Of a stretch of DNA of 5,410 bases, positions 1-4,984 are shown in pieces (the first letter of the stretch is position 1; each line of letters begins with the position of its first letter). A program made the translations under genes and the position numbers. The stretch is from Dehalococcoidia bacterium (GTDB lineage Bacteria; Chloroflexota; Dehalococcoidia; JACVQG01; JAHKAY01): NCBI GenBank assembly GCA_030744635.1, contig JASLQE010000042.1:1-5410 (forward strand). Reading direction: 5' to 3'. A model generated the notes under the pieces. It had not been told where the DNA came from, made no database searches, and saw nothing but the letters and a program-made list of their open reading frames with translations.

Positions 1-248
1 ACAACTTCGTCATGGAACGCCCTGACCACCGGCTGGGCCTGGCCCGAGATTGGAATGTTGACGGGGCCGTGTACGCTTTGGACCGGGGTTGTATAGGTAT
101 GGCCACTGTACTGCTTGAATCGGTGATACTCTTCAAGGACGCAAGCATACCCGTGATAAACTACGAGATGTGCTGCACCAACCCCGCTGACTTTGACGAG
201 GGCTACTACCAGACCTCAATAGACGCCTTTATGGACCGCTGGCGGTAG
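1..248 (+). CDS. 2-hydroxyacyl-CoA dehydratase / benzoyl-CoA reductase-type subunit (HgdB/BcrC-like), C-terminal fragment
   Basis: The 5' part lies outside the window. The frame is open from base 3 (Asn-Phe-Val before the first Met), so the ATG at 12 is probably internal, and the gene stops at a TAG at 246-248. About 81 residues are visible against roughly 370-430 in the family. The fragment reads as the final Rossmann-like lobe. It has a 'W-N-V-D-G-A-V' strand, then 'DRGC', where family members carry a Cys that ligates a [4Fe-4S] cluster. Next come an amphipathic helix, the strand 'ASIPVINYE', and an Asp/Phe/Asp/Glu stretch leading into a terminal helix 'IDAFMDRW'. Family members, with an ATP-driven activator protein, reductively dehydrate 2-hydroxyacyl-CoAs or reduce benzoyl-CoA in anaerobes. 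Which reaction applies cannot be told from this tail. An adjacent Cys-Cys after 'NYEM' looks unusual. The gene converges on crotonase A. Confidence 0.75.
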   Translation, partial: NFVMERPDHRLGLARDWNVDGAVYALDRGCIGMATVLLESVILFKDASIPVINYEMCCTNPADFDEGYYQTSIDAFMDRWR

Positions 249-250
249 CC

Positions 251-1021
251 TTAGCGCCGCTGGTAGACCGGCTTGCGCTTCTCCACGAAGGACCGTATAG
301 ACTCCTTGACATCGTAGCTGGAGCGCAGTTCCCGGTTGTAGCTGCGGCCCTCATCCCACAGGCGGTGTCCGATGGCCATGCGGGTGCGCTTCAGATCCCG
401 CATCAGCTTCAGGTTGTAGTGTACGGCCAGCGGGGGGCTGCTAAGGAATAGCTGGGCCAATTCTAGAGCGGCATCAAGAGCCTTGCCATCCGGCACTACC
501 CGGTTTATCAATCCCACATCGTAGGCTCTCTGGGCTGTGAGCAGGGCGCCGCTGGCAAGCTCGGCGGTTATGGCGGAGGGGAGATTCTCCCATAGCTCCC
601 AGTCCCACCCCGCCGCGGCACCACGTACCACCTCAGTAATTTGGAAAGTAGCGTTCTCCACTGCTACCCGGAGGTCGGCGCGGATGGTGAGGAAAAACCC
701 CCCGCCCAGGGCGAAGCCGTTGACGGCGGCGATGGTGGGTTTGTCTATTTCATAATCAAAAAACGGGTCTCGTATGGGTATACGAGGCAGCGCCAGGCCC
801 TCCTTTCCACTACCCAGCCGCTCCTTGAGGTCCAGCCCGGCACAGAAAGAGCGGCCGGTGCCAGTGATGATGCCCACCCAGGCCTCCTCGTCCTCCTGAA
901 AACAGGCCCATGTTTGGGCCAACCCCAGCATCATGTCGTACCCCAGGGCATTTAGCCTCTCCGGGCGGTTCATGGTGATGATGGCGATGTTTCCCTGTCT
1001 TTCGTATTCCACTATACCCAC
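251..1021 (-). CDS. Crotonase-fold (enoyl-CoA hydratase/isomerase family) protein A
   Basis: This 256-residue protein has the usual crotonase length. The start is a GTG, supported by an AAAGGAGAG ribosome site 7 bases upstream and by its match to the start of paralog B. The N-terminal strand and 'TMNRPERLNAL' form the CoA-binding segment. 'SFCAGLDLK' (58-66) and 'NGFALGGG' (101-108) give the oxyanion hole that stabilises the thioester enolate. Counting from GGG, the position of rat hydratase Glu144 is Phe110, so the first catalytic acid/base is missing. The Glu164 equivalent is kept as Glu130 ('ITEVVRG'). A Trp-rich segment 'GWDWELWENLP' follows where classical enzymes have Gly-rich loop residues. 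The C-terminus 'SFVEKRKPVYQRR' is typical. It is probably a cytoplasmic acyl-CoA isomerase, hydrolase, lyase or atypical hydratase; the substrate is unknown. It is the last gene of the minus-strand block and has a tandem paralog just upstream. Confidence 0.9.
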   Translation of the reverse strand: MGIVEYERQGNIAIITMNRPERLNALGYDMMLGLAQTWACFQEDEEAWVGIITGTGRSFCAGLDLKERLGSGKEGLALPRIPIRDPFFDYEIDKPTIAAVNGFALGGGFFLTIRADLRVAVENATFQITEVVRGAAAGWDWELWENLPSAITAELASGALLTAQRAYDVGLINRVVPDGKALDAALELAQLFLSSPPLAVHYNLKLMRDLKRTRMAIGHRLWDEGRSYNRELRSSYDVKESIRSFVEKRKPVYQRR

Positions 1022-1028
1022 AGTTTGC

Positions 1029-1037
1029 CTCTCCTTT
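1029..1037 (-). promoter_or_regulatory. Ribosome binding site deciding the GTG start of crotonase A
   Basis: On the minus strand the sequence is AAAGGAGAG, followed by 7 bases and then the GTG at 1021-1019. Paralog B has nearly the same site (AAAGGAGA) before its ATG. This makes the non-ATG start credible and shows that the duplication includes the translation start signal. Confidence 0.75.
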
Positions 1038-1096
1038 GACCGTGGCGCATTTTGCGAGGGGCCACCATTGGGGCCTCCTCTGACCTCCCGGCAGAG

Positions 1097-1867
1097 TCAC
1101 CGGCGCTGGTACATCGGCGCCCTCTTCTCCACAAATGACAGGAAGGATTCCTTGATGTCACTGCTGCCCTGTAGCTCCCGGTTGTAGCTGCGGGCCTGGT
1201 CCCACAGGCGGTGTCCGATGACCATGCGGGAGCGCTTGAGGTCACGCATCAGTTTCAGGTTATAGTGGGCGGCCAAGGGGGGTATGCTTATTAGCCCCTG
1301 AGCCATATCCAGGGCGGCATCAAGAGCCTTGCCATCCGGCACTACCCGGTTTATCAGGCCGACTTCATAGGCTCGTTTTGCGGTGAGCCTGCCCCCTATG
1401 GCCAGTTCAGCGGCGATGGCATAGGGGAGGTTCTCCCATAGCTCCCAGTCCCACCCCGCCAGGCCGCCCCGCACCACCTCGGTAAGCTCGAAAACGGCGC
1501 CCTCCGCGGCCACACGCAGGTCCGCCCGGATGGCATACATGATACCGCCACCCAAGGCGAAGCCGTTGACAGCTGCTATGGTGGGCTTATCCAATGTGTA
1601 GTTCCAAAAAGGGTCAGGGGGGTCGGTCTTGTGGGGCCTCACCGCAATGCGGCCTCCCGACACAGCATCTTTGACATCTAAGCCGACGCAAAAGGCTCGG
1701 CCGTTGCCGGTGATTATGCCCACCCAGGCATCTTCATCGTCCCGGAACTGGCACCAGGCCTCGGCCATGCCCTGCACCAGCTCCTGGTTCTGTGCGTTGA
1801 GCTTTTCCGGACGGTTCATGGTGATGACGGCTATGTGTCCCTGCTTCTCATACTCTACTACTGCCAT
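1097..1867 (-). CDS. Crotonase-fold (enoyl-CoA hydratase/isomerase family) protein B, tandem paralog of A
   Basis: The frame is open upstream to 1933, but the ATG at 1867 is chosen because AAAGGAGA lies 6 bases before it and because it gives 256 residues, the same as paralog A. Aligned by eye without gaps, the two share about 173 of 256 residues (roughly 68%). The oxyanion-hole segments are 'AFCVGLDVK' (58-66) and 'NGFALGGG' (101-108). The Glu144-equivalent position is Met110, while the Glu164 equivalent is Glu130. The Trp-rich 'GWDWELWENLP' is conserved with A. Differences cluster at residues 26-40 and 67-91, in the region that lines the acyl pocket in crotonases, so the pair may have split substrates. 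B lies 75 bp upstream of A and is probably co-transcribed with it. The reaction is unassigned; simple enoyl-CoA hydration is doubtful without the first Glu. Confidence 0.9.
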   Translation of the reverse strand: MAVVEYEKQGHIAVITMNRPEKLNAQNQELVQGMAEAWCQFRDDEDAWVGIITGNGRAFCVGLDVKDAVSGGRIAVRPHKTDPPDPFWNYTLDKPTIAAVNGFALGGGIMYAIRADLRVAAEGAVFELTEVVRGGLAGWDWELWENLPYAIAAELAIGGRLTAKRAYEVGLINRVVPDGKALDAALDMAQGLISIPPLAAHYNLKLMRDLKRSRMVIGHRLWDQARSYNRELQGSSDIKESFLSFVEKRAPMYQRR

Positions 1868-1873
1868 CTCTTG

Positions 1874-1881
1874 TCTCCTTT
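1874..1881 (-). promoter_or_regulatory. Ribosome binding site deciding the internal ATG start of crotonase B
   Basis: AAAGGAGA on the minus strand lies 6 bases upstream of the ATG at 1867. It favours this start over the longer open frame beginning at 1933, whose extra 22 residues have no counterpart in paralog A. Confidence 0.75.
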
Positions 1882-1960
1882 CGCTGGGATATGCCGTTGG
1901 TGCGGAGGTAACCCCCCAGTATTCCAGGGCCAAGACGCACGCATTGGTAGTTGAGCAAAT

Positions 1961-1970
1961 TGGGGCCCCA
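1961..1970. other. 10-bp perfect palindrome TGGGGCCCCA in the gap between crotonases C and B
   Basis: The 162-bp gap 1868-2030 holds no convincing gene. It contains this palindrome and an 8-bp one, GTGCGCAC, at 1991-1998. Either could be a protein site or chance in GC-rich DNA. I see no U-rich terminator and no good promoter match for crotonase B in the gap, so B may depend on read-through from C. This is weakly supported. Confidence 0.25.
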
Positions 1971-2030
1971 TGGTCAATATCTCACAGCCTGTGCGCACAT
2001 CGGGCAATCTCGTTATGATGATGGTGGCAC

Positions 2031-2864
2031 TCAGGCGTTCTTCCCCAACTCCCACAGAGTCTCCGATTCCAGGCTCAAAGAGGTATCCAGAATCAAGTCC
2101 ACTCGCTGGGTAAGTGCCCTATTCAAGGATCTCTTAGTGCCCTGAACGGCCTTGACGGGGCCGCTAGCCAGCTCCCGGGCCAGTTCCGTGGCCTTGCCCA
2201 TCACCTGCGCCGTGGGCACGGCGTAATTTATCAGGCCGATGCGCTCAGCGTCTGCCCCAGAGACGGGCCTGCCGGTCATGAGGAACTCCTTGGCCTTAGC
2301 CATACCGATGAGCAGCGGCCAGATAACGGCCCCGCCGTCCCCGGCAACGATACCATATTTTACATGGGTATCCGCCAAGTTGGCGTTCTCGGCGGCGACA
2401 ATAACATCGCAAAAGAGCACCATTGTGACCCCCAAAGACAAGGCATCACCGTTGACGGCGGCGATAATGGGCTGTGGCACTTTGAGCATATTACGGATAA
2501 GCTGCGCGGCCTCTCTCATGACTGCATCAAGCTGTGAACGGTTGCTACTTAGGCTTTCCACAAAACTGAGGTCCGCCCCGGCGCAGAAGTCCTCACCGAT
2601 GCCGGTAAACACCACCACTCGCACCTCTCTGTCCTGGGCTATATCTAACCAGATGTGCTCCAACTCAGTATGGAATGGCCCATCTATTATGTTCCCGGTT
2701 TCAGGGCGGTTCATGGAGAGGACCAAGATGCCTTCATTTTTTTCTACCTTGAGTGACCTGTAATGGGTGTAGTCAACCGTTGGCCCCCCTTGGGCCGTCC
2801 CTGACCCGAGGAGCCATACTCCCGGTGTTGATGTGCGCCAGTCCTGCGGGTTATTTGGTGGCAT
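2031..2864 (-). CDS. Crotonase-fold protein C, active-site-divergent and short at the C-terminus
   Basis: With the ATG at 2864 the protein has 277 residues. The frame is open to a GTG at 3014, but the extra 50 residues do not look like crotonase and cross a likely promoter. The first 30 residues are also not typical, so the start is uncertain. The fold begins near 'HYRSLKVEKNEGILVLSMNRPE' (34-55, shortened here as the core strand). 'DFCAGADLS' (92-100) is the first oxyanion-hole segment. The second is 'NGDALSLG' (138-145) instead of the usual GGG. The Glu144 position is Thr147 and the Glu164 position is His167 ('ADTHVKYG'), so neither classical glutamate is present. 'AGDGG' follows, with Asp176 nearby as a possible acid/base. 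The protein ends about 18 residues earlier than crotonase B and lacks the usual 'EKR-P' tail. It is likely an acyl-CoA enzyme other than a hydratase. Confidence 0.82.
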   Translation of the reverse strand: MPPNNPQDWRTSTPGVWLLGSGTAQGGPTVDYTHYRSLKVEKNEGILVLSMNRPETGNIIDGPFHTELEHIWLDIAQDREVRVVVFTGIGEDFCAGADLSFVESLSSNRSQLDAVMREAAQLIRNMLKVPQPIIAAVNGDALSLGVTMVLFCDVIVAAENANLADTHVKYGIVAGDGGAVIWPLLIGMAKAKEFLMTGRPVSGADAERIGLINYAVPTAQVMGKATELARELASGPVKAVQGTKRSLNRALTQRVDLILDTSLSLESETLWELGKNA

Positions 2865-2946
2865 TGTTTTTTCAACCTGTCCGGTATTTACCCTCGTATG
2901 TAGAGAAATACGGCCGTGCGAGGCTATCATTGGTCGCCGCATTGAT

Positions 2947-2974
2947 GATATACCCGTCGCTACCAGAGGGTCAA
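2947..2974 (-). promoter_or_regulatory. Candidate sigma70-type promoter for crotonase C
   Basis: On the minus strand, TTGACC (2974-2969) is followed by a 16-bp spacer and TATATC (2952-2947). The -35 box matches the consensus at five of six positions and the -10 box at four. Transcription would start near 2940, about 75 bases before the ATG at 2864. This fits the shorter start and argues against the GTG at 3014. It was judged by eye only. Confidence 0.45.
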
Positions 2975-2983
2975 GCAGTTGAC
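2970..2983. promoter_or_regulatory. Inverted repeat GTCAA-GCAG-TTGAC in the divergent control region
   Basis: The two 5-bp arms are perfect and 4 bp apart. The left arm is part of the leftward -35 box. The right arm gives TTGACG (2979-2984), a possible rightward -35 box, although its -10 partner is poor (TAGCTT at 3003-3008, 18-bp spacer). The site could be a back-to-back promoter pair, an operator for a dimeric repressor, or both. The rest of 2865-3166 has no gene that I can support. Confidence 0.35.
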
Positions 2984-3113
2984 GGTACAGGACTATTCCT
3001 GGTAGCTTATTCACCGGTGACCTGTGTTTGTCTGCCTAGTGCCGGGAGTGCCTGCTCTCGGCCTCGAAGTCCCTTGTACTGGCTGCCCCCGGACCGGTAG
3101 CCCTTATCTGTGA

Positions 3114-3140
3114 CCAGGTGGGTGGGTGCAAAACCACTGG
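3114..3140 (+). other. Possible leader hairpin upstream of the CoA-transferase gene
   Basis: CCAG(G)TGG at 3114-3121 can pair with CCACTGG at 3134-3140, giving 7 pairs with one bulged G around a loop of about 12 bases. It ends 12 bases before the AGGAGG of the next gene. It has no U tract, so it is not an intrinsic terminator. It resembles no riboswitch class I know. Confidence 0.2.
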
Positions 3141-3152
3141 AGTTTGATGATT

Positions 3153-3158
3153 AGGAGG
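3153..3158 (+). promoter_or_regulatory. Strong ribosome binding site AGGAGG of the CoA-transferase gene
   Basis: A full AGGAGG lies 8 bases before the ATG at 3167. This is the best Shine-Dalgarno match in the window and fixes the start of this gene. Confidence 0.8.
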
Positions 3159-3166
3159 AGCAACAA

Positions 3167-4510
3167 ATGCGCTGGCAGGACCGCTACTGTGAGAAGCTTG
3201 TTACCGCTAAAGAGGCGGCGGGTCTGGTAAAATCGGGGCAGCGCATTGTGGTCTCCCTGGCGCAGAAACCGCGGCAGGTGCTGCTGGAGCTTGCCAACCG
3301 GGCTGGGGATCTGCGGGGAGTCGAGCTCCTCTCCCACTGGAATGAGGACTATCCCTGGCTTCACCCCGGCATGGAGGATGCCTTTGATGTGAGGGTGGCC
3401 TTCATTCTGCCCCCCAGCCGGCAGGGTGTGCGGGAGAAGCGGCTGGACTGGGTGCCGATAATATTCGGCCTGTACAATAATGACCGCAATAGAGACCCTA
3501 ACCGGCTCACGCCCTACCAGCATGCCGATATCTTCATGCTGAGCCTTACCCCACCCAATGCCAGGGGGTACTGCAGCTTTGGGCTGGGGCCATGGTATTC
3601 CCCCACTTCCCTGCGCACAGCAGGCACGGTTATTGCCCAGATAGACTCCGGCCTTCCCTGGACATGTGGTGAATCTGTACATATCTCTGAGATAGACTAT
3701 CTGGTGGAGGCTCCACCCTCAGCTCCGGATGCCCCCCCCACCGTTCTACCTATACCCGACCCTGGTGAATTTGAGCAGGCCCAAGTCATAGGTGCTCTTG
3801 CCGCCGGCCTGGTACGGGATGGGGATACCATACAGGTGGGCACGGGCACCCCGTCAGAGGCGGTGGTGGACTTTCTGGGGGACAAGAATGAGCTAGGAGT
3901 ATACAGCGAGATAATATACCGCCAGATTGTGGAGCTTATGGCCAACGGGGTTATCGCCGGGGCCAGGCGCAACGGGCGCAGAAGGAAAGCAACCACTGCC
4001 TGCCTTTGGCTGTACCCCAATGACCCGGCTGCCCGAGAGGTCATCGAGTTCGTGGACCACAACCGGCAACTAGAGTTCCGGGATGTCTCCTACTTGTGCC
4101 AGATACCCCGCATTGCCGCCAACCACAGCATGGTGACCATCAATACCATACTGGCCGTTGACCTGCAGGGACAGGCGGTGATTGACCACATAGGCCCCAC
4201 CCCTATCTCCGGACCAGGGGGACAGGTGGAGTTCACCATCGGTGCGCACTACTCCCCCGGGGGCCGCTCCATCACCTGCCTGCTAAGCACCGCACGGGGT
4301 GGCACCGTGTCCCGTATCGTGCCGCAACTGGAGACGGGGACGGTTGTGCAGTTGCCCATGACCTATATTGATTATCTGGTCACGGAGAACGGGGTGGTTA
4401 ACCTGGAGGGTAAGAGCCGCAGGGAGCGGGCCGAGGCTGTAATCTCGGTGGCCCACCCGGACTTCCAGCCCGACCTTGGGCGTGCCGCCCAGCGACTTTT
4501 CTGGCCCTGA
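3167..4510 (+). CDS. Family I CoA-transferase (acetyl-CoA hydrolase/transferase, 4-hydroxybutyrate CoA-transferase-like)
   Basis: The 447-residue protein has the normal length for this family. It would move CoA between an acyl-CoA donor such as acetyl-CoA and a carboxylic acid through a glutamyl-CoA thioester. The N-terminal domain opens with the family pattern 'W-x-D-x-Y-x-x-K' and 'AAGLVKSGQRIVVS'. The C-terminal domain has a CoA-binding 'QVGTGTPSEAVVDFL' (223-237) and 'LGVYSEII' (243-250), in which Glu248 is the expected catalytic residue. 'SGPGGQVEFTIGAHYSPGG' (348-366) and the closing 'DYLVTENGVVNLEGKSRRER' (402-421) with 'AHPDF' (429-433) are also family signatures. A basic run 'RRNGRRRK' (267-274) sits where relatives have a Lys-rich loop. 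The gene diverges from crotonase C across the shared control region and converges on the DUF35 gene 39 bp away. Its acid substrate is unknown; a hydrolase role is possible. Confidence 0.9.
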   Translation: MRWQDRYCEKLVTAKEAAGLVKSGQRIVVSLAQKPRQVLLELANRAGDLRGVELLSHWNEDYPWLHPGMEDAFDVRVAFILPPSRQGVREKRLDWVPIIFGLYNNDRNRDPNRLTPYQHADIFMLSLTPPNARGYCSFGLGPWYSPTSLRTAGTVIAQIDSGLPWTCGESVHISEIDYLVEAPPSAPDAPPTVLPIPDPGEFEQAQVIGALAAGLVRDGDTIQVGTGTPSEAVVDFLGDKNELGVYSEIIYRQIVELMANGVIAGARRNGRRRKATTACLWLYPNDPAAREVIEFVDHNRQLEFRDVSYLCQIPRIAANHSMVTINTILAVDLQGQAVIDHIGPTPISGPGGQVEFTIGAHYSPGGRSITCLLSTARGGTVSRIVPQLETGTVVQLPMTYIDYLVTENGVVNLEGKSRRERAEAVISVAHPDFQPDLGRAAQRLFWP

Positions 4511-4549
4511 GGCAATAACACGGCGGTCAGGAGTATTACCGAATACCGG

Positions 4550-4984
4550 TTAGCTGCGAGTAGCCGGGCCACTTCTCCTGAACTTGACCAGGGCTATCTC
4601 CGGGGTGATGTCTTCGAAGTCGGCTACCACCGGCATGCCTACCTTCACCTCGTCCTTAGGGCAGCCGACGATGTTGGTTACCATGCGGGGACCCTCATCC
4701 AGATCCACCACCGCATATATGTAAGGGGCGTCCTGGTCAAAGCCCCGCACGGTGGGCCGGTGAACTATGGTAAAAGAATACACCTTACCCCGTCCGCTTA
4801 TCTCCACCCAGTCCAGGTTGGGGGAGTAGCAGTTGAGGCAGAAGGGGCGGGGGAAGAAGATGTGCTCCCCACAGTCCCCGCAGCGCTGTACCCTCAGAAG
4901 GTGCTGACGGGCTCCCTCCCAGAAGGGACGGTTGGTGGCGGTGAGGTGGGGCAGTGGCTTGCGGTACCCGGCTTCGGCGCTCAT
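4550..4984 (-). CDS. DUF35 zinc-ribbon/OB-fold protein (thiolase or aldolase partner)
   Basis: This is a 144-residue protein. After an N-terminal helix region with 'PFWEGARQHLLRVQRC' comes a rubredoxin-like zinc ribbon with Cys35, Cys38, Cys49 and Cys52 (CxxC-x10-CxxC). An OB-fold follows from about residue 64 ('GRGKVYSFTIVHRP', later 'VGMPVVADFED'). DUF35 proteins bind CoA thioesters and form complexes with thiolase-fold enzymes. Known cases are the Ltp2-ChsH2 steroid side-chain aldolase and the archaeal thiolase/HMG-CoA synthase complex, where DUF35 bridges the two enzymes. The ATG overlaps the thiolase stop codon as ATGA, so the two are probably translationally coupled and made in equal amounts. 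A GGGGA about 8 bases upstream may serve as ribosome site. All four zinc ligands are intact, which supports a working protein. Confidence 0.92.
   Translation of the reverse strand: MSAEAGYRKPLPHLTATNRPFWEGARQHLLRVQRCGDCGEHIFFPRPFCLNCYSPNLDWVEISGRGKVYSFTIVHRPTVRGFDQDAPYIYAVVDLDEGPRMVTNIVGCPKDEVKVGMPVVADFEDITPEIALVKFRRSGPATRS

Noticed and set aside
239..258. GGCG/CGCC pairing across the stop codons of the first two genes
   Set aside because: Only about 4 pairs form and there is no U tract; it is likely to be chance in GC-rich DNA.
1868..1933. 22-residue N-terminal extension of crotonase B
   Set aside because: The internal ATG at 1867 has a strong ribosome site and makes the protein exactly as long as its paralog; the extension has no similarity to A.
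2239..2763. Plus-strand open frame of 174 codons within crotonase C
   Set aside because: It lies wholly antisense to a protein with clear crotonase motifs, and its Ser/Thr/Pro-rich translation shows no family pattern.
2865..3014. 50-residue N-terminal extension of crotonase C from the GTG at 3014
   Set aside because: The extension is not crotonase-like, covers a likely promoter, and lacks a strong ribosome site.
3104..3682. Minus-strand open frame of 192 codons opposite the CoA-transferase start
   Set aside because: It overlaps the 5' part of a clear CoA-transferase and its control region, and its translation is Pro/Gly/His-rich with no recognisable domain. It is a shadow frame.
4533..4546. 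Hairpin GTATT-ACCG-AATAC between the convergent CoA-transferase and DUF35 genes
   Set aside because: The stem has only 5 pairs, mostly A-T, and there is no U tract on either strand, so I do not call it a terminator.
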